DNA of 34,893 nucleotides from Paracoccaceae bacterium (GCA_029862205.1 JAOTXT010000048.1:1-34893); one strand, 5' to 3'; numbered from the stretch's first letter, positions 1-8,218 are shown. Translations and numbers: made by a program. Notes: generated by a model from the sequence alone, not told the origin.

Positions 1-1061
1 TCGCGCGGCACCTCGGCCGCCGCGAGCGGGGCGCGCCAATCATCGCCAAGCTCCTCGATCCGGGTGACGGGGCCGCGATAGACCCCCCTGCCCCGGTCGT
101 AGGTCTCGAGCCCTCGGCGCAGCACCCGTACCGCCAGCGTCTGCAACTCGGGCTCAATCGTGGCCCTGATCGTAAGGCCCCCTTGGAACAGCTCGTCGCG
201 TCCAAGCTCACCGGAAAGTTGGCGGCGCACTTCGTCGGTGAAGTAACTTGGCCCGGCATTGGCCAGGACCGGCGGACGCGCCTCGCCGATCAGCGTCTCC
301 AGCGGCCGGTCCTTCGAAGTCTTTGACTCGGCGCGCGCCAGATGCCCATTCTGTGCCATCTCCTCGAGCACGTAATTGCGCCGCGCGGTGGCGCGGTCGC
401 GGTTGCGCACGGGGTGCAGGTTCGAGGGCTCCTTCGGCAGCGCGGCCAGATAGGCGGCCTCCTCGGGCGCCAGCTCTTCCAGCGTCTTGCCGAAATAGCG
501 CTGAGCCGCCGCGACCACGCCATAGGTGTTCTGCCCGAGGAAAATGTCGTTCAGATAAAGCTCGAGGATGTGATCCTTCGACAGCGCGCCCGAGATGCGC
601 ACGGCCAGAATCGCCTCCTTGATCTTGCGCTCGAAGCTGCGCTCGGCGCCGACCTTGAAGTTCTTGACCACCTGCTGCGTGATCGTCGAGGCGCCGGAAA
701 GCCGCGTCGCCTGCCCCTGAACCTTAGCGATCGCAAAGCGGCCAACCGCCTTGACGATTCCCGTCGCGTCGACACCGGGATGGCTGTAGAAGTTCTTGTC
801 CTCGGCTGAGATGAAGGCGTTCTTGACCAGATCGGGTATTTCCTCGATCGGCACGAAAACGCGCTTCTCGTCATAGAACTCGGCGATCACCTGACCTTCG
901 CCGGAATAGACCCGGCTGAGCATCTTCGGATGGTAGTTGACCAAGTCGTCGTGCCCGGGCAGATCGCGGCTATAGACGTGAACGACGGCAACGATCCCGC
1001 CCAGCGCGAAGATCGCGCTGGTGCAGGCGAAGCTGAAGATGCCACCGATGAACCGGATCAT
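1..1061 (-). CDS. mrcA: Penicillin-binding protein 1A, N-terminal part (runs off left edge)
   Basis: Class A penicillin-binding protein: a bifunctional inner-membrane enzyme that polymerises lipid II (glycosyltransferase 51) and cross-links the glycans (transpeptidase). Only the first ~353 codons are in the window, and the frame is open to the edge. The product starts MIRFIGGIF with a membrane anchor at about residues 5-29. The GT51 domain follows, with the catalytic-Glu motif FISAEDKNFYSHPG (Glu87), then STITQQVVKNF, KIKEAILA and ILELYLNDIFLGQNTYG. The start of the PBP1A linker (GGLTIRATIEPELQ) lies near the left edge; the transpeptidase Ser-x-x-Lys motif lies outside the window. ATG at 1061 is the only start that keeps the anchor. 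It is divergent from rne, separated by the long rne leader. The family call is firm; 1A rather than 1B rests on the QQVVKNF/YLNDIFLGQ signature. Confidence 0.93.
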   Translation of the reverse strand, partial: MIRFIGGIFSFACTSAIFALGGIVAVVHVYSRDLPGHDDLVNYHPKMLSRVYSGEGQVIAEFYDEKRVFVPIEEIPDLVKNAFISAEDKNFYSHPGVDATGIVKAVGRFAIAKVQGQATRLSGASTITQQVVKNFKVGAERSFERKIKEAILAVRISGALSKDHILELYLNDIFLGQNTYGVVAAAQRYFGKTLEELAPEEAAYLAALPKEPSNLHPVRNRDRATARRNYVLEEMAQNGHLARAESKTSKDRPLETLIGEARPPVLANAGPSYFTDEVRRQLSGELGRDELFQGGLTIRATIEPELQTLAVRVLRRGLETYDRGRGVYRGPVTRIEELGDDWRAPLAAAEVPR

Positions 1062-1240
1062 ACCCGCTGCCACCGCAAGGTTTCCGTGCTCCCATAAGCG
1101 CCAGAACCGATAGATAGGGCGCCGCTGGGCAGGGTTTAAGGCTTTTGCGGGTCTCGCGCCAGACATTTAGGCAGGCCGTGCGGGCCGGCGCCGGTGGGAT
1201 AAAAACACCCTAACCCCTCATCGAAAGTGCAAAATTCCGT

Positions 1241-1269
1241 TTGTGTAACCGGGTCAGCTTCTCTATATG
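1241..1269 (+). promoter_or_regulatory. Candidate sigma-70 promoter of rne
   Basis: A -35-like TTGTGT at 1241-1246 and a -10-like TATATG at 1264-1269 are separated by exactly 17 bases. This predicts transcription from about 1276, giving a leader of about 425 bases before the rne start. The match is partial (3/6 and 4/6) and no transcript evidence is available. Confidence 0.4.
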
Positions 1270-1275
1270 CTGGGG

Positions 1276-1702
1276 ATCGGGCCAAGCTGCCCGGACCAGA
1301 TTTTCCGCTTTAGGTTGAGTAAGCTGCGAGTCCCTGGTTCCGGTGCGACGCATCAGGTCCGGGGCTATATCCGCTGCAATTGACGAGTTCCTTTGGTCTT
1401 GTCGCGCACCGGGTTGGCGACCGGATCGGATGAAAATTGGCCTTTAAGCCGTGCCCCGCACGGATGAGTTCACTGCGCCGGTTACCCGGCGCCTCGACTG
1501 AGATAGCGATGCAAACCCGAGGCGAGACCCAATGGATGCGTGACCGGAATGTGGCCCTCTCGGCCGCAGGCGCGAACGCGCCGGTCGTGTATCGGGCTTT
1601 GCGCGCACAATATGAAAGATGTCAGCCTTCGATGCCCCGGCAGGGACCGCCTGGATTAGGGCGGGACGGGCCGGACCGCAGCGCGGGCCGACGTGACCAA
1701 AC
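1276..1702 (+). promoter_or_regulatory. Long structured leader of rne
   Basis: No convincing gene lies between the mrcA and rne starts (1062-1702). The part downstream of the candidate promoter contains several strong inverted repeats. CCGTGC/GCACGG (1449-1454/1458-1463) has a CCC loop. GCGCCGG/CCGGCGC (1475-1481/1486-1492) is a perfect 7-bp stem with a TTAC loop. GGCGC/GCGCC (1569-1573/1578-1582) has a GAAC loop. CCGCC/GGCGG (1647-1651/1660-1664) is weaker. In Enterobacteria the long rne leader forms hairpins that RNase E itself cleaves to set its own level (Rfam rne5). An analogous autoregulatory role here is inferred from position, length and structure only. The few short open frames in it lack ribosome-binding sites and run into rne out of frame. 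Confidence 0.45.
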
Positions 1703-4693
1703 ATGGCAAAAAAGATGCTTATCGACGCCACGCATACCGAGGAGACTCGGGTCGTCGTGGCGGACGGAAACAAGGTTGACGAGTTCGACTTCGAGTCGAT
1801 CACCAAGCGCCAACTAGCGGGTAATATCTATCTTGCGAAGGTAACGAGGGTCGAACCCTCGTTGCAGGCGGCGTTCGTCGACTATGGCGGGAACCGGCAT
1901 GGCTTCCTGGCCTTCTCGGAAATTCACCCAGACTACTATCAGATCCCGGTCGCCGATCGGGAAGCGCTGCTGGCCGAGGAAGCGGCCGAGCAGGCGCGCT
2001 CGGCGGAGCGCGAGGAAAACGGCAACACCGAATCGGACAAGCCAAAGCGTGGCCGCAAGCGCCGCTCGAAGGCCAAGCCAGCGGCGCGCGCCGAGGCAAA
2101 CGAGAACGGCGAGGTCAAGGGGCTGGAGGTCATCGATTTCGACGAGCCGGAGGAGACCGAGACGGGCCCAGCCGAAATCACCGGCCTGGCGGCCGCCGAG
2201 GACGAGACTACGGAGCCTCGGTCGGACGACGCCACTGAAGCAGTGCCTGGGAACGGCGATAAGGCGGTGGACACGGGTGACTTGGGGGACGGGGATGAGC
2301 CAAGTCCGCCCAAAAGCCTTGCCGAGGCCGCCGGACTCGACGACGACGATTCGATTTCCGAGGACGTCCTCGACGCACCGGTGAAGCCTGCCGCGGAAGA
2401 CGAGGCGGCCACCGCGCCGGACAAGCCCAAGAGACGCTCGCGGCGCAAGAAGACCGAGCCGGCGGCCGATGTGCCGGACAATGGCGACGGCTCCGAAGCG
2501 GGCGCCGAAGCTATCACGGAGAGCGCCGAGGCCGATGCGGGCGACGAGAAGAAGCCGCCCCGGAGCCGGCGCCGACGGACCAGGGGCAAGGCCAAGGACG
2601 CCACCGCCAAAGACGAAGACAAAGCGGCGCCCGCGAAGCCGAGGGCCAAGTCTTCCGATCCGGACGACACGGACAGTGAAGAAAATACGAACTCGGTCGA
2701 ATCCATCGAACCGGACGACGCCCAGGAGGAAGCGGCCCGGGTCCGCGCCACGCGGCGTCACCGCTATAAGATCCAGGACGTCGTCAAGGTCCGGCAGATC
2801 ATGCTGGTCCAGGTCGTCAAGGAGGAGCGTGGCAACAAGGGTGCGGCGCTGACGACTTATCTGTCGCTGGCTGGCCGCTATTGCGTGTTGATGCCCAACA
2901 CCGCACGAGGCGGCGGGATCAGCCGCAAGATCACCTCGGCGGGAGACCGCAAGCGTCTGCGTGATATCACCGGCGATCTGGACGTGCCTCAGGGCATGGG
3001 GTTGATCGTTCGCACGGCCGGCGCCGAGCGGACCAAGGCCGAGATAAAGCGCGATTACGAATTCCTGCTGCGCCAGTGGGAACAAATCCGTGACCTGACG
3101 CTGAATTCCATCGCGCCGACCCTGATCCACGAGGAGGGCTCGCTAATCAAGCGCTCGATCCGCGATCTCTATTCGAAGGAGATCGACACGATCCTGGTCG
3201 AGGGCGAGGACGGCTACCGTGAGGCGAAGGACTACATGAAGATGCTCATGCCGTCCCACGCCAGGCACGTGCAGCAATATACCGAGCAGATCCCGCTGTT
3301 CATCCGATATCAGGTCGAAAGTTATCTGAACGCGATGTTCAGCCCAGTCGTGCAGCTGCGCTCGGGCGGCTACATCGTGATCGGGATTACCGAGGCTCTA
3401 GTGGCGATCGACGTGAACTCGGGCCGCTCGACGAAGGAATCCTCGATCGAGGAGACGGCGCTGAAGACGAACCTGGAGGCCGCCGACGAGGTTTGCCGCC
3501 AGTTGCGCCTGCGTGACCTTGCCGGGTTGATCGTGATCGACTTCATCGACATGGAGGAGAACCGCAACAACCGGGCGGTCGAGAAGCGGATGAAGGATCG
3601 GCTGAAGGCGGACCGGGCGCGCATCCAGGTAGGCCGGATCTCGCCCTTCGGCCTGATGGAGATGTCGCGTCAGCGCTTGCGCCCGGGCATGTTGGAGGCC
3701 ACGACACAGCCCTGCCCTCACTGCCAGGGCCAGGGGATTGTGCGTTCGGACGAGAACCTTTCATTGTCGATCCTGCGGGAGGTCGAGGAAGAGGGCGTCC
3801 GCGGCCGGTCGGCCGAGGTCACGGTGACGGCACCTGTCGGCATCGCCAACTACATCATGAACATGAAGCGCCCGCATCTGGCTGGGATCGAGGCGCGCTA
3901 TGGACTAGCGGTATCGGTCCTGGGTGATCCGATGCTGATCAGCCCCGAGTTCCGGATCGAGCGGTCGAAGTCGCGCTCGCGCGGGCCGGACGGGGCCGAG
4001 GTTACGGTGACGCCCGAGCCTTTGGTGTCGGGCGCGACGGTGGATGCGCCCTCCGTGCGCGCCGTGCCGGCTTCCGACGACGGTGATGGCGAAGACGGCG
4101 AAGGCCGCTCGCGCCGGCGCCGTGGCAAGCGCGGCGGCCAGCGCCGGCGCCGCGGCGAGAATGGCGAGAACGGTGGCGAAGGTCAGACCGAGACGGCCGA
4201 GGCTGGCGAGGATGCCGAGGGCGACGCCAAGCCCGAGGGCAAGGAGCGCCGATCGCGCAGGCGCCGGGGCGGCCGGGGCCGCTCGCGCCGCCGCGAGACC
4301 GACCAGGAAGCGGCAGAAGCTACCGCCGAGGGGAATGGCCCCGAGGTGAGCGATGCCGAAGTCGCGCCGGAGGCCGATGTGGTTGAACCCGCTCCCGAGC
4401 CGGAAATCTCCGAAGAGGCCACCGTGGTTGATGCCGAGAGCGCCGACGTAGAGGCGCCTGAGGCCCCTGCCCCCGAGGCCGCGCCAGATGAAGCCGCCGA
4501 GGCGCCGTCAGGGCCCTCGGATGGTCCGTCGTCGGCTGACGTTGATGACGCGCAAGCGGAAGAGCCGCCGAGCGTGGAGGCTGAGGAGTCCGAACCTTTG
4601 GCCGCTGCGCCGGAGATTGTGCCCGAACCTGCGCCCGTATCCGCGGACGAGCCGGCCAAGCCGAAACGCCGCGGTTGGTGGTCCAGGGGCTGA
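1703..4693 (+). CDS. rne: Ribonuclease E
   Basis: Endoribonuclease of the RNase E/G family, the main mRNA-decay and rRNA/tRNA-processing enzyme and usual scaffold of the degradosome. The 996-residue product opens with MAKKMLIDATHTEETRV and the first half of the S1 domain. That domain is then interrupted at about residues 95-348 by a charged, low-complexity insertion rich in Glu/Asp/Ala with Arg/Lys patches. S1 resumes at about 353 (YKIQDVVKVRQ). The Mg-binding aspartates are Asp570 (VAIDVNSG) and Asp613 (IVIDFIDM), spaced as Asp303/Asp346 of the E. coli enzyme. The Zn-link is Cys671/Cys674 (CPHC). The C-terminal tail has two Arg-rich RNA-binding patches (about 800-865), an acidic Ala/Pro/Glu stretch and a final KPKRRGWWSRG. 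The ATG has no obvious Shine-Dalgarno sequence, so the leader may control initiation. The stop lies 3 bases from the convergent aminotransferase gene. Confidence 0.97.
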   Translation: MAKKMLIDATHTEETRVVVADGNKVDEFDFESITKRQLAGNIYLAKVTRVEPSLQAAFVDYGGNRHGFLAFSEIHPDYYQIPVADREALLAEEAAEQARSAEREENGNTESDKPKRGRKRRSKAKPAARAEANENGEVKGLEVIDFDEPEETETGPAEITGLAAAEDETTEPRSDDATEAVPGNGDKAVDTGDLGDGDEPSPPKSLAEAAGLDDDDSISEDVLDAPVKPAAEDEAATAPDKPKRRSRRKKTEPAADVPDNGDGSEAGAEAITESAEADAGDEKKPPRSRRRRTRGKAKDATAKDEDKAAPAKPRAKSSDPDDTDSEENTNSVESIEPDDAQEEAARVRATRRHRYKIQDVVKVRQIMLVQVVKEERGNKGAALTTYLSLAGRYCVLMPNTARGGGISRKITSAGDRKRLRDITGDLDVPQGMGLIVRTAGAERTKAEIKRDYEFLLRQWEQIRDLTLNSIAPTLIHEEGSLIKRSIRDLYSKEIDTILVEGEDGYREAKDYMKMLMPSHARHVQQYTEQIPLFIRYQVESYLNAMFSPVVQLRSGGYIVIGITEALVAIDVNSGRSTKESSIEETALKTNLEAADEVCRQLRLRDLAGLIVIDFIDMEENRNNRAVEKRMKDRLKADRARIQVGRISPFGLMEMSRQRLRPGMLEATTQPCPHCQGQGIVRSDENLSLSILREVEEEGVRGRSAEVTVTAPVGIANYIMNMKRPHLAGIEARYGLAVSVLGDPMLISPEFRIERSKSRSRGPDGAEVTVTPEPLVSGATVDAPSVRAVPASDDGDGEDGEGRSRRRRGKRGGQRRRRGENGENGGEGQTETAEAGEDAEGDAKPEGKERRSRRRRGGRGRSRRRETDQEAAEATAEGNGPEVSDAEVAPEADVVEPAPEPEISEEATVVDAESADVEAPEAPAPEAAPDEAAEAPSGPSDGPSSADVDDAQAEEPPSVEAEESEPLAAAPEIVPEPAPVSADEPAKPKRRGWWSRG

Positions 4694-4696
4694 GCC

Positions 4697-5857
4697 CTAA
4701 CCCCCGCTCTCGATAAACCGGGTCAGGCGCGTGATCCCCTCGGCGATCTTGTCGCGCGGCTGTGCGAACGAGAACCGCATGGTCGTGTGCCCTCGGGCGG
4801 GATCGAAATCCAGACCAGGGGTTGCCGCGACTCCGCCCTCGGTCAGCAGCCGGGCGCAAAAGTCGCGGCTGTCATTGGTCAGCCGGGATACCCCGGCATA
4901 GGCGTAGAATGCACCGTCCGCGGGTGAGATGTCGGTGAAGCCGAGCTTCGGCAAGGCCGACATCACAGCGGCGCGGTTATAGGCATATTCGTCGAGATGC
5001 CGTGCGACTTCTTCCTCCGCCTCGTCCGAGAGTGCGGCCAGTGCCGCAATCTGACTGGCATGGCTGGGGCAGATGAAAAGGTTCTGAGCCAGGTTCTGAA
5101 GCGTGCGCACGAAGCGGTCGGGCACCACCAGCCAGCCAATCCGCCACCCGGTCATCGCATAATATTTCGAGAAACTGTTGATCACGAAGGCCTGGTCAGT
5201 GAGCTCGAGCGCCGAGACTGCGGGCGTGTCGTAGGTCAGCCCATGGTATATCTCGTCAGAAATCAGCGCCACGCCGCGATCCTGGCAATACGTTGCCAAC
5301 GCCCCCAGTGCCGCCTTGTCCAGCATCGTCCCGGTCGGGTTGGCTGGGCTGGCGACCAAGAGGCCATGCAGCGGCCCCTCGACCTCGTCGAGCAGCGCTG
5401 GCGTCGGCTGGTAGCGCGAGACGAGTTCCGCCTCGATGCGCACGGGTTCGAGCCCCAGCGTGCCGAGGATGTTGCGGTAGCAGGGGTAGCCCGGATCGGC
5501 GATGGCCACCCGCTCGCCCGGATCGAAAAGCGCGAGGAACGACAGCATAAACCCGCCCGATGAGCCGGAAGTCACCACCACACGCTCGGGGTCGATCTCC
5601 AACCCATAGCGCCGCTGATAGAGTGCCGCGATCCCCTGACGCAGCGCGGCCAAGCCCAGACCGCTCGTATAGCCCAGGGCATCGCCCCGGCCGAGTGCCG
5701 CCGCCAAGGCCTCACGCGCGGCCTTGGGTGCCCCATAAGCGGGCTCGCCGACCTCCATATGTATGACATTTCCGCCCCGCGCTTCGATCGCCTGCGCCTC
5801 GGCCAATACGTCCATGGCAATGAACGGCGCGGTCTGGCTGCGGCTTGAAATTTTCAC
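4697..5857 (-). CDS. Class I/II pyridoxal-phosphate aminotransferase
   Basis: Cytosolic fold-type I aminotransferase of 386 residues, close to the usual 390-400. Visible landmarks are GYTSGLGLAALR, TSGSSGGF (cofactor phosphate pocket), ASPANPTG with Asn173, DEIYHGL with Asp201 and Tyr204, and the Schiff-base lysine Lys231 in INSFSKYYAMTGWRIGW. The SFSKYYAMTGWRIGW signature is that of the AspC/AlaT-like class I group. The amino-acid substrate (aspartate, alanine, aromatic or other) cannot be decided from sequence alone, so no symbol is given. Translation starts at a GTG (MKISSRSQ). The gene faces rne tail to tail with a 3-base gap and is divergent from the M48 protease gene. Confidence 0.9.
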   Translation of the reverse strand: MKISSRSQTAPFIAMDVLAEAQAIEARGGNVIHMEVGEPAYGAPKAAREALAAALGRGDALGYTSGLGLAALRQGIAALYQRRYGLEIDPERVVVTSGSSGGFMLSFLALFDPGERVAIADPGYPCYRNILGTLGLEPVRIEAELVSRYQPTPALLDEVEGPLHGLLVASPANPTGTMLDKAALGALATYCQDRGVALISDEIYHGLTYDTPAVSALELTDQAFVINSFSKYYAMTGWRIGWLVVPDRFVRTLQNLAQNLFICPSHASQIAALAALSDEAEEEVARHLDEYAYNRAAVMSALPKLGFTDISPADGAFYAYAGVSRLTNDSRDFCARLLTEGGVAATPGLDFDPARGHTTMRFSFAQPRDKIAEGITRLTRFIESGG

Positions 5858-5897
5858 GATCAGTTTCCTTATCTGTCATTGGACCGGCGTTTATGGT

Positions 5898-5926
5898 CTT
5901 ATGCCGGGGCGTCCGCCTAGGAACAA
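5898..5926 (-). promoter_or_regulatory. Candidate promoter of the aminotransferase gene
   Basis: Reading leftward, TTGTTC (5921-5926 complement) is followed after 17 bases by CATAAG (5898-5903 complement). This would start transcription near 5891, about 34 bases before the GTG start. Consensus match is 3/6 and 4/6, so this is a candidate only. No comparable rightward promoter was recognised for the M48 gene in the same 108-base gap. Confidence 0.35.
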
Positions 5927-5965
5927 TGTTCGCTGGGCGGCGCCCATAAAAGCGAGGTAGCAGCA

Positions 5966-7309
5966 GTGTTGCGCAATTCCGCAGGAAATCTTGCGCGAAA
6001 TCTTGCGGCGGCTTCGGCGCTTGTAGCGGCGGCCGCCCTTGCGGACCCGGCCTCGGCGCGCGGCCTAATCCGCGATGCCGAGATTGAACGCACGCTGGGC
6101 GAGATGTCCGCGCCGATTTTCCAGGCCGCCGGCTACGGCGCCGATGGGATCGATATCTACATCCTGAACGACCGCAGCTTGAACGCTTTTGTCGCCAACG
6201 GCTCGAACATGTTCCTGCATACGGGGCTGATCCAGATCCTGGAGACCCCCGAGGAACTGATAGCGGTGATCGCCCACGAGACCGGGCATATCGCGGGCGG
6301 GCACCAATCGCGCCGCCAAATCACCGTTCGCGGCGCCAAGGGCCCGGCGTTGGTCGCGCTTCTGGCCGGAATCGCAGCAGGCGCCGTTGGCGGGCCCGAG
6401 CTCGGCTCGGCCATCATTGCTGGCGGACAGGGCGCCACGTTGCGCGGCCTCTTGCGCTACAACCGCGGCGAGGAGGCCGCCGCCGACCAGGCGGCGCTCA
6501 ATTACCTGTCGCGCGCGGAGGTCGACCCGCGCGGGCTCTACGACGTGTTTTCCCGATTCCGCGATCAGGAAGTCCTGATCAGCGGCAATCGCGATCCGTT
6601 CCTGCAAACCCACCCGTTAAGCACCGAGCGTTTGCAGTTGATCGAGCGACGACTGAATGAATCCGCCGGAAGAACCTACCCAGAGCGGGCCGACCGCGAC
6701 TATTGGCACGCCCGGATGCGGGCGAAGCTGATCGGATTCCTCGACCGGCCCGAACGGGTGTTGGACCGGTTGGACGGTAAGCCTGAAACCGAGATCTCGC
6801 TCTACAAGAAGGCGGTCGCGCTGTACCGACTGCCGGATCTGAAACAAGCGATCGCCGCAATCGACCGTCTGATCGAAATGCGTCCGAACGACCCCTTCTA
6901 CATCGAGCTGAAGGGCCAGATCCTGTTCGAGAGCGGCAACGCCGAGGCGGCGGTTCCGCTTTATCGCCAGGCGGCGCAGTTGGCGCCGGGCGAACCATTG
7001 CTTGAAGCGGGTCTGGGACGCGCGCTCTTGGCTCTGGATCGGCCCGGCGCGGATGCCGAGGCATTGAAGGTCCTTAAGGCCGCCCGGAGCCGCGACTTGG
7101 CCGATTCATTCGGCCTTCGGGCGTTGGCCACGGCTTACGCCCGGGCCGGCGATCAGGGCATGGCCTCGCTGGCCACCGCGGAACGGTTCGCCATCGCCGG
7201 CCGGATGGAGGATGCTCAACTCCACGCCCGGCGCGCGTCGGACGCGCTGCCGAACGGCTCTCCGGGCTGGTTGAGGGCACAAGACATCCTGTCTATGAAA
7301 ATCAACTGA
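5966..7309 (+). CDS. M48-family periplasmic metalloprotease with TPR region (BepA-like)
   Basis: Predicted periplasmic zinc protease/chaperone of 447 residues. A signal peptide occupies about residues 1-31 (cleavage near ASARG). The peptidase domain carries HETGH with His104, Glu105 and His108, and the third ligand Glu170 in EEAAADQ. The C-terminal half (about 260-440) consists of TPR-like helices (LYRQAAQLAPGEPLLEAGLGRALL). This domain order matches E. coli BepA (YfgC), which rescues or degrades stalled outer-membrane proteins such as LptD at the BAM complex. The similar role here is inferred. The start is GTG at 5966, with GAGG of AGCGAGGTAG at 5954-5957 well spaced; it preserves a good signal peptide. 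The DsbA-like gene follows after 34 bases, so the two are probably co-transcribed. Confidence 0.9.
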   Translation: MLRNSAGNLARNLAAASALVAAAALADPASARGLIRDAEIERTLGEMSAPIFQAAGYGADGIDIYILNDRSLNAFVANGSNMFLHTGLIQILETPEELIAVIAHETGHIAGGHQSRRQITVRGAKGPALVALLAGIAAGAVGGPELGSAIIAGGQGATLRGLLRYNRGEEAAADQAALNYLSRAEVDPRGLYDVFSRFRDQEVLISGNRDPFLQTHPLSTERLQLIERRLNESAGRTYPERADRDYWHARMRAKLIGFLDRPERVLDRLDGKPETEISLYKKAVALYRLPDLKQAIAAIDRLIEMRPNDPFYIELKGQILFESGNAEAAVPLYRQAAQLAPGEPLLEAGLGRALLALDRPGADAEALKVLKAARSRDLADSFGLRALATAYARAGDQGMASLATAERFAIAGRMEDAQLHARRASDALPNGSPGWLRAQDILSMKIN

Positions 7310-7343
7310 CCCAACGCGGTCCCAAAAAATTGGAGAAACTTCC

Positions 7344-8117
7344 ATGCGAATCCATCTAGCCCTCGGGGCTCTCGCGCTGGCCTTGGCGCTGTCGCCGAGC
7401 CTATCGAACGCGCAGGAGCAATCGCGCCCGTCGCTGACCGACATGACCGATATCGAGCGTGAGGCGTTTCGCAACGAGGTCCGCGCCTATCTGCTCGAAA
7501 ATCCGGAAGTGCTGATGGAGGCGATCCGGATCCTAGAGGCACGCCGCGACGCGAATGCACGCGACAAAGACGCGATGGCGATCGCCAGCAACTACCAGCA
7601 GATTTTCAAGAACCCGAACTCCTGGGTCGACGGTAATCCGGACGGCGACATTACGCTCGTGGAGTTTGCCGATTATCGCTGTGGATACTGCAAGCGGGCT
7701 CATCCAGAGTTGAAGGAATTGCTGGCACGTGACCCAAACATCCGTCTGGTGGTCAAGGAGTTCCCGATCCTGGGGCCGGATTCGGTAACTGCGGCCCGGA
7801 TCGCCACTGCGGCCACGGAAATCGACAGCTCGAAGTTCAAGGCCCTCAACGACGCCATGATGACGTTTGGCGGGCAGCTTAACGAGACGGCGATCTACCA
7901 GATCGCCGGCACCATTGGCTATGACATCCCGGCCCTGAAGGCGCGGGCGGCCGAGCCGGATATCGAAGCGCGCATTGCCGAGACCTATGCCCTGGCGCGC
8001 AATCTCGGCCTGGAAGGCACACCCAGCTTCGTGCTCGGCGACCAGATCATCCGGGGCTATATCCCGCTCGACGAGATGATCGCCGCCGTCGCGGAAGCCC
8101 GCGACGCGACAAACTGA
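7344..8117 (+). CDS. DsbA-family thiol:disulfide oxidoreductase
   Basis: Secreted thioredoxin-fold protein of 257 residues. A signal peptide covers about residues 1-23 (ending SNAQ). A helical N-terminal region (about 30-85) of the type found in Com1/ScsC-like proteins follows, then the thioredoxin domain with active site Cys113-Gly-Tyr-Cys116 (DYRCGYCKRAHPE) and the cis-proline loop GTPSF (Pro227). It should make, reduce or shuffle disulfides in periplasmic proteins; which of these is not decidable, since the direction depends on its redox partner and oligomeric state. The ATG is preceded by TTGGAGAAA. It follows the BepA-like protease by 34 bases and ends before an intrinsic terminator, so the two form a likely two-gene unit for envelope protein quality control. 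Confidence 0.92.
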   Translation: MRIHLALGALALALALSPSLSNAQEQSRPSLTDMTDIEREAFRNEVRAYLLENPEVLMEAIRILEARRDANARDKDAMAIASNYQQIFKNPNSWVDGNPDGDITLVEFADYRCGYCKRAHPELKELLARDPNIRLVVKEFPILGPDSVTAARIATAATEIDSSKFKALNDAMMTFGGQLNETAIYQIAGTIGYDIPALKARAAEPDIEARIAETYALARNLGLEGTPSFVLGDQIIRGYIPLDEMIAAVAEARDATN

Positions 8118-8127
8118 GCAAACGGAT

Positions 8128-8165
8128 GCGGGCGCATTCAGTACGTTTGCGCCCGCTGGGCTTTT
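8128..8165 (+). terminator. Rho-independent terminator after the DsbA-like gene
   Basis: GCGGGCGCA (8128-8136) pairs perfectly with TGCGCCCGC (8148-8156) across an 11-base loop and is followed by TGGGCTTTTT. A 9-bp GC-rich stem with a short U-run is a typical intrinsic terminator. It closes the protease/DsbA unit and separates it from accBC. A second, mutually exclusive pairing GCAAACG/CGTTTGC (8118-8124/8144-8150) shares the 3' arm. Confidence 0.8.
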
Positions 8166-8218
8166 TCGTATAAGGCATCATCGGCGGCCGCCGGTCCGGG
8201 TTGCATGAACGGGGGATC

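Noticed and set aside
1185-1194. Short palindrome CCGGCGCCGG upstream of mrcA
   Set aside because: A ten-base GC-only palindrome is common by chance in this composition and has no associated promoter element.
1062-1702. Possible tRNA, 6S RNA or other catalogued small RNA gene before rne
   Set aside because: I found no tRNA cloverleaf, T-loop motif or CCA end and no long 6S-like bulged hairpin; the region is better read as the rne leader.
1437-1817. Rightward reading frame of 126 codons from a TTG in the rne leader
   Set aside because: It has no ribosome-binding site, runs into rne in another frame, has an arginine/proline-rich composition typical of GC-rich shadow frames, and resembles no family.
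1814-3130. Antisense frame of 438 codons inside rne
   Set aside because: It is the mirror of the charged insertion and catalytic region of rne; long stop-free antisense frames are expected at this GC content and the sequence matches no family.
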